A DNA stretch of 64,000 nucleotides from JBBQZO01 sp038207625. GTDB lineage: Bacteria > Pseudomonadota > Gammaproteobacteria > Burkholderiales > Burkholderiaceae_D. The notes below the pieces were generated by a model. The model was not told where the DNA came from, did not search any database, and saw nothing but the letters and a program-made list of their open reading frames with translations. This document shows positions 8,335-16,153 of this stretch, one piece after another. The position numbers were made by a program, and so were the translations under genes. The DNA lies in the NCBI GenBank assembly GCA_038207625.1, contig JBBQZO010000004.1, forward strand, positions 1 to 64,000, written 5' to 3'. Every line of letters begins with the position of its first letter. Positions within the stretch are counted from its first letter, which is position 1.

Positions 8335-9603
8335 TTACATGGTGGCGAACATCGCCACCACTGCCGCCAGCATCACGCCCACGCCGAGCCAGCCGATCAC
8401 CGTGTGGCGGCGCGACAGCGTGAAGCTGCCCATGATGGTGTGGTTATGGGCCAGCAGCATCATCACCGTCATGATCGGCACCGCAATGACGCCGTTGATC
8501 TGGGCCGACCAGATCAGGGCCTTGATCGGATCGATCGGCGCGAAGTTGAGCAGCATGCCACCGATCGTGGCCAGCGAGATGATGGCGTAGAACTCGCGCG
8601 CCTCCAGCGCTTTCAGGTCCAGCCCGTTGGGCCACTTGAAGCTTTCCGTGACGGCGTACGCGGCCGAGCCCGACAGCACCGGCACGGCCAGCAAGCCGGT
8701 GCCGATGATGCCCAGCGCGAACAGCAGGAAGGCAAACTCGCCGGCGATCGGGCGCAGCGCCTCGGCCGCCTGGGCCGACGTTTGGATGTTGACGATGCCG
8801 TGCGCGCCCAGCGTGACGGCGGTGGTGAGGATGATGAAATACGCCACCAGATTGGAAAAGCCCATGCCGACAAAGGTGTCGACCTTGATCCGGCGCAGCT
8901 GTGCCAGCGCGCCCGAGGGCTCCTTCTTGAGCGACTTGGCGCTGTCGGCGCGGATCTCCTCGACTTCCTGCGAGGCTTGCCAGAAGAACAGGTAGGGGCT
9001 GATGGTGGTGCCGAACACGGCCACGATCAGCGCCACCGATTCGCGGTTCCAGCTGAAACTGGGCCACAGCGTCGTTTGCAGCACGGAACGCCACGGGATC
9101 TGCACGGCGAACGCGGTCGCCACATACGCCAGCAGGCCCAGCGTCAACCACTTCAGATAGCGCACGTAATTGCGGTAGGGCAGAAAAATCTGCAGCGTCA
9201 GGCACACAAAGCCGAAGCCGAGCGAGTAGTAGTGGGCCGAGCCAAAGCCGCACAGCAGGCGCATCGCTTCGCCCATCGCGGCGATGTCGGCGGCGATGTT
9301 GATCACGTTGGCCGCCAGCAGCAGCAGCACGATGGCGTACAGCAGCGCGGGCGGATAGGCGCGCCGGATATTGGCCGCCAGCCCGCGTCCGGTGACCCGT
9401 CCGATGCGCGCCGACACCAGTTGGATACCGACCATGAACGGGTAGGTCAGCACCACCGTCCACAGCATGTTGAAGCCGAACTGGGCGCCGGCCTGCGAAT
9501 AGGTGGCGATGCCCGACGGATCGTCGTCGGCGGCACCGGTGATCAGGCCCGGGCCGAGCGCCCTGACGGCGTCGTTGTCGTGGATGCGGCGGAAAAGTGT
9601 CAT
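8335..9603 (-). CDS. NRAMP-family divalent metal transporter with non-canonical motifs
   Basis: 422 residues from ATG 9603; an in-frame GTG at 9624 would add seven residues. About eleven hydrophobic segments are visible. The first helix contains ITGAADDDPSGIATYSQAG, corresponding to the DPGN metal-binding motif of classical MntH/NRAMP proteins, and the later helix has GTTISPYLFFWQASQEVEE where MPH is usual. The fold assignment is firm, but the substituted ligands make the metal uncertain; Mn2+, Fe2+ or even Mg2+ are possible. The protein would work in the inner membrane. It converges with the DUF2306 gene and lies upstream of no obvious partner. Confidence 0.85.
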   Translation of the reverse strand: MTLFRRIHDNDAVRALGPGLITGAADDDPSGIATYSQAGAQFGFNMLWTVVLTYPFMVGIQLVSARIGRVTGRGLAANIRRAYPPALLYAIVLLLLAANVINIAADIAAMGEAMRLLCGFGSAHYYSLGFGFVCLTLQIFLPYRNYVRYLKWLTLGLLAYVATAFAVQIPWRSVLQTTLWPSFSWNRESVALIVAVFGTTISPYLFFWQASQEVEEIRADSAKSLKKEPSGALAQLRRIKVDTFVGMGFSNLVAYFIILTTAVTLGAHGIVNIQTSAQAAEALRPIAGEFAFLLFALGIIGTGLLAVPVLSGSAAYAVTESFKWPNGLDLKALEAREFYAIISLATIGGMLLNFAPIDPIKALIWSAQINGVIAVPIMTVMMLLAHNHTIMGSFTLSRRHTVIGWLGVGVMLAAVVAMFATM

Positions 9604-9670
9604 CTCAGTATGCGCAAAGAACACGCGCCCGCCGCGAACGGGGACGCGCCATATCGGTAAATGGGGACGC

Positions 9671-9720
9671 CGCGCGCTGGCAGCGCGCGCCGGTCCGCCG
9701 GGCGGCGCCGGGGCGGACCG
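9671..9720 (-). terminator. Paired GC-rich hairpins after hemL
   Basis: On the minus strand downstream of hemL there is a 9-base-pair stem (CGGTCCGCC at 9691-9699 with GGCGGACCG at 9712-9720), then a second symmetric element, CGCGCGCTG/CAGCGCGCG (9671-9689). There is no T-run, so this could be a transcript-end structure rather than a classical intrinsic terminator. Confidence 0.4.
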
Positions 9721-9732
9721 GTTGGGGCTAAA

Positions 9733-11028
9733 TTAGGCCATCGCCGCGAACACCCGGCGCGCCGCAGCCAGCGTCGCGTCGATGACGGCGTCGTCGTGCT
9801 GGGCCGACACGAAGCCCGCTTCGAAGGCGGCCGGCGCAAAGTACACGCCCTCGTCGAGCATCGCGTGGAAGAAGGTGTTGAACTTGCTCTTGTCGCAGGC
9901 CATCATGCCGGCATAGGAGTCGGGCACCGTGGCGCTGAAATACAGGCCGAACATGCCGGCCACCGAATCGGCGCAGAAAGTCACGCCGGCTTCTTTGGCG
10001 GCGGCGCTCAAGCCGGCCGCCAGTTTGGCAGTCTGCGCCGTGAGCTTCTCGTAGAAACCCGGCGCCTGGATCAGCTTTAGCGTTGTCATGCCCGCCGCCA
10101 CCGCCACCGGGTTGCCCGACAGCGTGCCGGCCTGGTAGACCGCGCCCAGCGGCGCCATGTGGTGCATCAGCTCGGCGCTGCCGCCGAAGGCCGCCACCGG
10201 CATGCCCCCGCCGATCACCTTGCCCAGCGCCGTCAGGTCCGGCTTGATGTTGTAGAGCGCCTGCGCGCCGCCCAGGCCGACCCGGAAGCCGCACATGACT
10301 TCGTCGAAAATGAGGATCGCGCCATGGCGCGTGCACAGCGTGCGCATCGCCTGCAAGAATTCGGGGGTAGCGCGGATCAGGTTCATATTGCCGGCTACCG
10401 GCTCGACGATCACGCAGGCGATCGTCTCGCCCATGCTCGCGAAGGCGTCTTCCAACTGGGCGACGTTGTTATAGTCGAGCACCAGCGTGTGCTTGACGAA
10501 GTCTTCCGGCACGCCGGCCGAGGTGGGGTTGCCGAACGTGAGCAGGCCGCTGCCGGCCTTGACCAGCAGCGAATCGGCGTGGCCGTGGTAGCAGCCTTCG
10601 AACTTGATGATCTTGTCGCGCCCGGTGGCGCCGCGCGCCAGCCGCAGCGCGCTCATGGTCGCCTCGGTGCCCGACGAGACCAGTCGCAGTTGCTCGATCG
10701 ACGGCACCAGCTTGCACACTTCCTCGGCCATCAGGATCTCGCCTTCGGTGGGCGCGCCGAACGACAGGCCGCGCGCGGCCGCGTCCTGCACCGCTTTCAC
10801 CACGTCCGGGTGGGCGTGGCCGACGATGGCCGGACCCCAGGAGCCGATGTAGTCGATGTAGCGCTTGCCGTCCGCATCCCAGAAGTAGGGGCCTTCGGCG
10901 CGTTCGATGAAACGCGGCGTGCCGCCCACCGAGCGAAATGCGCGCACCGGCGAGTTGACGCCGCCGGGGGTGGTTTTTTGGGCGCGTGCAAACAGCACGT
11001 CGTTGCGGGAGCTGGAGTCTGTGGTCAT
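9733..11028 (-). CDS. hemL: Glutamate-1-semialdehyde 2,1-aminomutase
   Basis: 431 residues from ATG 11028. HemL is a PLP enzyme that converts glutamate-1-semialdehyde to 5-aminolevulinate in the C5 route to haem. The N-terminus (LFARAQKTTPGGVNSPVRAF) and the segments GSWGPAIVGHAHP, SSGTEATMSALRLARG, CYHGHAD, FDEVMCGFRVG and LGKVIGGGMPVAAFGG, the last carrying the PLP-binding Lys, are all diagnostic. The frame remains open well upstream of 11028, but that part overlaps thiD and has no family character. thiD ends 41 bases upstream on the same strand, so the two are probably cotranscribed. Confidence 0.97.
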   Translation of the reverse strand: MTTDSSSRNDVLFARAQKTTPGGVNSPVRAFRSVGGTPRFIERAEGPYFWDADGKRYIDYIGSWGPAIVGHAHPDVVKAVQDAAARGLSFGAPTEGEILMAEEVCKLVPSIEQLRLVSSGTEATMSALRLARGATGRDKIIKFEGCYHGHADSLLVKAGSGLLTFGNPTSAGVPEDFVKHTLVLDYNNVAQLEDAFASMGETIACVIVEPVAGNMNLIRATPEFLQAMRTLCTRHGAILIFDEVMCGFRVGLGGAQALYNIKPDLTALGKVIGGGMPVAAFGGSAELMHHMAPLGAVYQAGTLSGNPVAVAAGMTTLKLIQAPGFYEKLTAQTAKLAAGLSAAAKEAGVTFCADSVAGMFGLYFSATVPDSYAGMMACDKSKFNTFFHAMLDEGVYFAPAAFEAGFVSAQHDDAVIDATLAAARRVFAAMA

Positions 11029-11069
11029 GGTGGCAATCGCTAGGGGAGGGTATCGGGGAGTGAGCGCAG

Positions 11070-11894
11070 TCAGGCCGGCGCGGCCGGCGTGATGCGGAAA
11101 AATTTGTTGGGCACGAGCTTGCCCATGCCGAAGCGCTGCGCATGGCTCAGCGCGCCGACGGTGTAGTCGCTGGCCAGCGTGAGCGCCTCGGGCCCGTCCA
11201 GGCCGCGTGCCATCAGCGCCGTCAGCGCCGCCGACAGCGTGCTGCCGGCGCCGATGAAGGGGCCGGCCTGGCGCTGCCACTGGTCGCGCCGGATTTCGCC
11301 ATCGGCGCCAAACAGCGTGTTCGCGCCCGTGCCGGCCGGCCCGCCCGGGCTGCCGGTCACCAGCACGTACGCGCATCCGAGGCCGGTCAGTTCCTGTGCG
11401 TCGGCCGCCATCAGGTCGTCGTCGCTGATGTCGCGCCAGGTCTCGGCCAGACGGGCCAGTTCCACGTGCGAGAGCATCAGCAAGGCCGCCTGCGGCACCA
11501 GGATCTGGCGGATCGCCGTCAGCATGTCTTCGTCGGACAGGCCGCTGTCGGGCAGGCTCGACAGGAACGGGTCGAGGATCAGCGGCACCTCCGGATAGTC
11601 GGAAATGATCTCGGCGATCGCGCTGACCTGCTCGATATTGCACAGCGCGCCGACCTTGAAGGCTGCCACCGTCATGTCCTCGAGCAGCACGCGGCCCTGA
11701 TCGGACACCCAGTCGGGCTCGATTTCCTGCACATCCTCAATGCGCGCGCTGTCGGCGATGAGCAGCGCGGTGGTGACCGACAGGCCATGGCAGCCGAGCG
11801 CGGCGAAGGCGGCGCAATCGGCCTGGACGCCGATCGCGCCCAGCGGGTCGGACACGCCGAACGTTAATATCAGAGGAGAAGTTTGGTTTTGCAC
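11070..11894 (-). CDS. thiD: Hydroxymethylpyrimidine/phosphomethylpyrimidine kinase-like
   Basis: 274 residues. ThiD phosphorylates hydroxymethylpyrimidine and its phosphate for thiamine synthesis. The family start is recognisable as LTFGVSDPLGAIGVQADCAAF, with later VPLILDPFLSS and VLVTGSPGG. The usual GTGC segment, where the Cys (or Asp in related kinases) sits at the catalytic position, reads FIGAGSTLSAALTAL here, so the Cys is replaced by Ser. The substrate loop is also altered (usual SGGAGIQAD). It may be a functional beta-proteobacterial variant or may have shifted substrate. It is divergent from the rubredoxin gene, with 56 bases between starts. Confidence 0.78.
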   Translation of the reverse strand: MQNQTSPLILTFGVSDPLGAIGVQADCAAFAALGCHGLSVTTALLIADSARIEDVQEIEPDWVSDQGRVLLEDMTVAAFKVGALCNIEQVSAIAEIISDYPEVPLILDPFLSSLPDSGLSDEDMLTAIRQILVPQAALLMLSHVELARLAETWRDISDDDLMAADAQELTGLGCAYVLVTGSPGGPAGTGANTLFGADGEIRRDQWQRQAGPFIGAGSTLSAALTALMARGLDGPEALTLASDYTVGALSHAQRFGMGKLVPNKFFRITPAAPA

Positions 11895-11950
11895 GGCGGG
11901 TAGATTAAGATACCTAATTCAGCATTTTACTAGATTGAAGGATCCGCAAC

Positions 11951-12142
11951 GTGAGTAGCAACGAAACAAAGGTCGCTTATCAGACCTGGATGTGCCTGAT
12001 TTGCGGCTGGGTCTATGACGAGGCGGTCGGCTTACCCGAAGAAGGTATCGCCGCCGGCACCCGATGGCAGGATGTACCGATGAACTGGACTTGTCCCGAA
12101 TGTGGCGCGCGCAAGGATGATTTCGACATGGTGGAACTCTGA
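11951..12142 (+). CDS. Rubredoxin
   Basis: 63 residues from GTG 11951. Rubredoxins carry a single Fe bound by four Cys and pass electrons in the cytoplasm. Both knuckles are present, MCLICGWVYDEA and TCPECGARKDDF, with GLPEEGIAAGTRWQDVP between them as in standard rubredoxins. The gene lies 99 bases before pilG, an order often found in beta- and gammaproteobacteria, although no functional link to twitching motility is known. The partner reductase is not in the window. Confidence 0.95.
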   Translation: MSSNETKVAYQTWMCLICGWVYDEAVGLPEEGIAAGTRWQDVPMNWTCPECGARKDDFDMVEL

Positions 12143-12241
12143 TTCACATAGTGGAAAACGCACTCTAATAATTCCCAAAAAGGGTGTCCCTTGCGCTCGC
12201 GCGCTATGTTATTGTGTTGCCTCCCCCCAAGTGGACTGATT

Positions 12242-12643
12242 ATGACGACGACGCCGCAATTGACAGGCTTGAAAATCATGGTGATCGACGACAGCAGTAC
12301 GATCCGGCGTTCGGCCGAGATCTTTCTGACGCAAGCGGGCTATCAAGTCGTGCTGGCCGAAGATGGCTTCGACGCGCTCGCCAAGATCAACGATCACCAT
12401 CCGGCTTTAATCTTCTGCGACATCCTGATGCCGCGGCTCGATGGCTATCAGACTTGCGCACTGATTAAGAAAAGTGCGCGTTTTCACACCACGCCGGTGT
12501 TGATGCTCTCGTCGAAAGACGGATTATTCGACCGCGCCCGTGGTGCTATGGTAGGCTGCGCAGCCTACTTGACCAAACCGTTTAGTAAAGACAGCTTGCT
12601 GTCGGCCGTGCGCGAGCATACGGCCGACGTAATTTCCAATTAA
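12242..12643 (+). CDS. pilG: Twitching motility response regulator PilG
   Basis: 133 residues from ATG 12242: a stand-alone CheY-like receiver domain. Seen are the acidic pair in IMVIDDSSTIRRSAEIFL, the phosphoacceptor Asp in IFCDILMPRLDGYQT, the Ser in MLSSKDGL and the Lys in YLTKPFSKDSL. In Pseudomonas, PilG is the output regulator of the Pil-Chp system that drives type IV pilus extension. Identity as PilG rather than another CheY comes from its place directly before pilH, pilI, pilJ and chpA. It is probably the first pil gene of the operon. Confidence 0.92.
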   Translation: MTTTPQLTGLKIMVIDDSSTIRRSAEIFLTQAGYQVVLAEDGFDALAKINDHHPALIFCDILMPRLDGYQTCALIKKSARFHTTPVLMLSSKDGLFDRARGAMVGCAAYLTKPFSKDSLLSAVREHTADVISN

Positions 12644-12659
12644 AGCCCAGGGGAAAACA

Positions 12660-13028
12660 GTGGCCATTCAAAAAATTCTGATCGTCGATGATTCGCCGAC
12701 CGAGCGCTATTACCTGACCGAGATCCTGGTCAACAACGGGTTTACCGTCACCACGGCCGAAAACGGCGAAGAGGCGATCGCCAAGATCAAGCTCGACAAA
12801 CCCGAGCTGATCCTGATGGACGTCGTCATGCCCGGCGCGAACGGCTTCCAGGTGACCCGCGCGATCGCGCGCGACCCGGATCTGGCCGATGTGCCGATCA
12901 TCATTTGCAGCAGCAAGAACCAGGAAACGGACCGCATCTGGGGCTTGCGCCAGGGCGCGCGCGACTACGTGGTCAAGCCGGTCGATCCGGTCGAGCTGCT
13001 CGCCAAGATCGCTGCCCTTGGCCTCTAG
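12660..13028 (+). CDS. pilH: Twitching motility response regulator PilH
   Basis: 122 residues from GTG 12660, with a purine-rich ribosome-binding region (CAGGGG) just upstream. A single receiver domain: KILIVDDSPTERYYL, the phosphoacceptor Asp in LILMDVVMPGANGFQ, ICSSKNQ and the Lys in YVVKPVDP. The sequence LIVDDSPTERYYLTEIL is characteristic of PilH proteins, which in Pseudomonas dampen PilG output or favour pilus retraction. It lies 16 bases after pilG and is followed immediately by pilI. Confidence 0.93.
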   Translation: MAIQKILIVDDSPTERYYLTEILVNNGFTVTTAENGEEAIAKIKLDKPELILMDVVMPGANGFQVTRAIARDPDLADVPIIICSSKNQETDRIWGLRQGARDYVVKPVDPVELLAKIAALGL

Positions 13029-13032
13029 TGCC

Positions 13033-13578
13033 ATGAGCGCTAGCGACATGAGCGGGGCGGCCAGCGCCCGCCCGCAAACGCCATCCGATCCGGCCGGGCG
13101 GCGTTCGCGCCTGCGCCAGTACCAGGTGCAGCTGCTCGAACGCATGCAAGCGGCCAAGAACAATACCGGCGCGCGCGTCAATCAGCTGGGCGTTCAGATC
13201 GGCACGCGCCGCTATCTGCTCGACCTGACCGAGGCCGGTGAAATCGTGCCGCTCGGCCCGCTCACCGACGTGCCGTTGACGCAGCCCTGGTATATGGGGC
13301 TGTCCAATATCCGCGGCAACCTGGTCGGCGTGGTCGATATCGCACGCTATCTGGGTCACGCGGCAACACCGGTCGGGCCGGACAGCCGGATCGTCACGTT
13401 TGCCACGCACCTGTCGTTTAACTGCGCGCTGCTGGTCGAGCGCGTATTTGGCTTGCGCAATGCCGTCGATATGCAGTTCGACGGCGAGCTGTTGCGCGAC
13501 GCCGACGGCAATGAATGGGCATTACTCGATCTGGCGGCATTGGTGCAGGAGACAAGATTTTTGCACGTCGGATTTTAA
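13033..13578 (+). CDS. pilI: CheW-like coupling protein PilI
   Basis: 181 residues from ATG 13033, four bases after the pilH stop. The CheW-like fold is shown by GTRRYLLDLTEAGEIVPL, MGLSNIRGNLVGVVDIARYLG and ALLVERVFGLRNAVDMQF. PilI couples the receptor PilJ to the ChpA kinase at the cell pole. The N-terminal 50 residues are basic (GRRSRLRQYQVQLLERMQAA), as in other PilI proteins. The frame is open further upstream inside pilH, but the domain content supports the start given. Confidence 0.9.
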   Translation: MSASDMSGAASARPQTPSDPAGRRSRLRQYQVQLLERMQAAKNNTGARVNQLGVQIGTRRYLLDLTEAGEIVPLGPLTDVPLTQPWYMGLSNIRGNLVGVVDIARYLGHAATPVGPDSRIVTFATHLSFNCALLVERVFGLRNAVDMQFDGELLRDADGNEWALLDLAALVQETRFLHVGF

Positions 13579-13635
13579 GCCACGTTAACTAAGCCACGTT
13601 TAAAGTGGCGCCACCTTTGGGACTTGGGAGCTGGA

Positions 13636-16122
13636 ATGGGATTTGCATCAATGATATTTTCGAAACGCAAGCCGGATGAGCACGGTGTCATCATGGTGCC
13701 AGATACCGAATTCGGCCCGACCCCACTGAACACCGTGATCGGCACGGCCCACCAGGCCGACAGCGATGTTGCGCTGGCGCCCGAGTCGGTGCTGGCCGCG
13801 CATGACGACGCGCATGTCGAGGCGCCGGTGACGGTGATGGGCCACGAGCCGCTCGAGGCTGACGTGGACACGCCCGCCGCGCACGCGGCACCCGCAGCAC
13901 CGGCCGCCCCGGTGGCGAACGCCGAAGCGGGCGCCGACGGCGCCGACGAGGCGACGCCGTCCAGCGGTCCGCTGAGCCTGCGGCGCGCGATGCGCGGCGG
14001 CCGTACCGCCGCCGAGGAAGAAGACACCGAACTGCGCCTGCCGTTCATCGGTCACCTGTCGCTGCCGCGTCAGCTGCGTATCCTGCTTGGCGTACTGGCC
14101 GGTTTCTCGGTGCTGGCGCTGTTCGCGCTGTGGCATAACGTGTCGTCCAACGCCGTGGCATCGGCCCAGACCCAGATTGCGTCCGATGCGCTGATGCACT
14201 CGCAACGCGTCGGTAAAGCGGCGCCAAACGCGATTCAGGGTAATCCCGAAGCCTTCCTGGAACTCGAAGACAGCCGCTTGCGTCTGAACGCCGACGTGAC
14301 GCTGCTGCTCAAGGGCGGTTATTTCGACGGTCGCAAGATTCCCACCCCGCCGTCGCACATCTTGCAGATTCTGACCGCTGCCAAACAGAAGTGGAACAGC
14401 TCCGACAATGCCGCCGGCACCATCCTCGGGCGCAAAGTCGAACTGGCCAACTTCGACAAGACCATTAAGACACTCGATGCGATGTCGCCGGAACTGCTGG
14501 CGCAGGCCGAGGAAATCTCGAACCAGAAACTGCAAACGGGCGGCAGCGCGCGTGAACTGGCGGCGATCGGTCGCCTGACCATGCTGACCCAGCGTCTGTC
14601 GCACAGCGCCACCGAGTTCCTCACCTCCGGCGGCGTGCGTTCGGAGACGGCGTTCCTGCTGGGACAAGACTCGACCAGCTTTCGCACCATCGTGGACGGC
14701 TTCCTGAACGGCAGCACGAGCTTGCAACTGGCGGCCGTCAAAGAGCCGGACATGCACGAGAAATTCGTCAAGCTCAATGAAAGCTTCGGCAAATACCAGA
14801 AACTGGTGGCCTCGATTCTGGCCAACCTGCCCAAGTTCACCACCTCGAAGGCGGCCGAGCAGTCGATTTTCTACGAGAACGAGGAAGTCAAGAAAGCGCT
14901 GACGACACTGCAGACGGCTTATCGTAACGAGCAGGACACCGCCGATATCTGGTTCTGGATGATGGTTACCTGCGCGACCCTGGCCCTGATCACCGCCGTC
15001 AGCGTGGCGCGCGTGATGTTGCAAGATTCGCGTAACCGTACCCGTGGCGCCGAAGTGCGTCGCCACGAAGCGGAAACCCAGCGTCTGAAAGCGCAGTCCA
15101 AGGAAGAGGAAGCGAAAGCGACCAATGACCAGAATCAGGCCGCTATTTTGCGTCTGATGAACGAACTGCAAGAAGTGGCCGATGGTGACTTGACGGTGCA
15201 GGCGACGGTGTCGGAAGACATCACCGGCGCCATCGCCGACTCGGTCAACTACACGGTCGAGGAGTTGCGCGGTCTGGTCGGACGGGTGACCGCCACGGCC
15301 GAGCAGGTGACCAAGGCATCGTCGCACGCACAAAACATTTCCAACGATCTGCTGACGGCATCCGAACAGCAATCGCGTGAAATCGAAGAAGCCTCGACGA
15401 CGGTGCTGAAGATGGCCGGCGAAATTACCGACGTGTCCCGTTCGGCCAGTGAATCGGCCGACGTGGCGCGCCAGTCGGTGGCGGCGGCGCTGCAGGGTTC
15501 GACGGCGGTGGAAAACGCGATCAAGGGTATGCACGAGATTCGCGAGCAGATCCAGGAAACGTCCAAGCGTATTAAACGACTGGGTGAATCGTCCCAGGAG
15601 ATTGGCGAGATCACCGAACTGATTTCGGACATTACCGAACAGACCAACGTGCTGGCGCTGAACGCGGCAATTCAGGCCGCTTCGGCGGGCGAGGCGGGAC
15701 GCGGCTTCTCGGTGGTTGCCGAAGAGGTGCAGCGACTGGCAGAACGCTCGGCCGGCGCGGCGAAACAGATTGGCGCGCTGGTGCGTACCATTCAGACCGA
15801 TACCCACGATGCGGTGGCCGCTATGGAAAAATCGACCCAGGGTGTGGTCGAGGGGGCCCGCCTGTCAGATGCTGCCGGTGCGGCACTGTCGGACATTTCG
15901 CGCGTGTCGAACCGTCTGGCCGAACTGATTCAGGGTATCTCGCTGGCGACCGAGCTGCAGGCCACCTCGGCCAATGGCGTGGCGCTCAACATTCAGCACA
16001 TCTTGTCGGTCACCGAGCATACCCAGGACGGTACCGAACAGACTGCAAATTCGATTCGTCAGCTGACCATGCTGGCGCAGGAACTGAAGAATTCGGTATC
16101 GCGCTTCCGCGTCGTCGCCTAG
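13636..16122 (+). CDS. pilJ: Type IV pilus methyl-accepting chemoreceptor PilJ, with an N-terminal extension
   Basis: 828 residues from ATG 13636; GGGAG at 13626-13630 supports this start. PilJ senses surface contact or pilus state and signals through PilI to ChpA. The first roughly 140 residues are an Ala/Pro/Asp/Glu-rich cytoplasmic extension. They precede the first membrane helix (about 148-166), the periplasmic PilJ-type sensor region, a second helix (about 437-461: WFWMMVTCATLALITAVSVA), a HAMP-like stretch, and the signalling domain with its tip EQTNVLALNAAIQAASAGEA. P. aeruginosa PilJ has about 680 residues and lacks such a long extension. No pilK methyltransferase or chpB methylesterase follows. 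Confidence 0.93.
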   Translation: MGFASMIFSKRKPDEHGVIMVPDTEFGPTPLNTVIGTAHQADSDVALAPESVLAAHDDAHVEAPVTVMGHEPLEADVDTPAAHAAPAAPAAPVANAEAGADGADEATPSSGPLSLRRAMRGGRTAAEEEDTELRLPFIGHLSLPRQLRILLGVLAGFSVLALFALWHNVSSNAVASAQTQIASDALMHSQRVGKAAPNAIQGNPEAFLELEDSRLRLNADVTLLLKGGYFDGRKIPTPPSHILQILTAAKQKWNSSDNAAGTILGRKVELANFDKTIKTLDAMSPELLAQAEEISNQKLQTGGSARELAAIGRLTMLTQRLSHSATEFLTSGGVRSETAFLLGQDSTSFRTIVDGFLNGSTSLQLAAVKEPDMHEKFVKLNESFGKYQKLVASILANLPKFTTSKAAEQSIFYENEEVKKALTTLQTAYRNEQDTADIWFWMMVTCATLALITAVSVARVMLQDSRNRTRGAEVRRHEAETQRLKAQSKEEEAKATNDQNQAAILRLMNELQEVADGDLTVQATVSEDITGAIADSVNYTVEELRGLVGRVTATAEQVTKASSHAQNISNDLLTASEQQSREIEEASTTVLKMAGEITDVSRSASESADVARQSVAAALQGSTAVENAIKGMHEIREQIQETSKRIKRLGESSQEIGEITELISDITEQTNVLALNAAIQAASAGEAGRGFSVVAEEVQRLAERSAGAAKQIGALVRTIQTDTHDAVAAMEKSTQGVVEGARLSDAAGAALSDISRVSNRLAELIQGISLATELQATSANGVALNIQHILSVTEHTQDGTEQTANSIRQLTMLAQELKNSVSRFRVVA

Positions 16123-16153
16123 TTCGGCCGCCCTTTCAATTGCCGAGGCATGC

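Noticed and set aside
11029..11643. Possible N-terminal extension of HemL by an open frame through thiD
   Set aside because: The extension is in the wrong frame for thiD, low in family character, and the known HemL start fits ATG 11028.
13648..15807. 719-codon open frame antisense to pilJ
   Set aside because: Same GC-driven shadow; composition is unlike a real protein, and the pilJ domains lie on the other strand.
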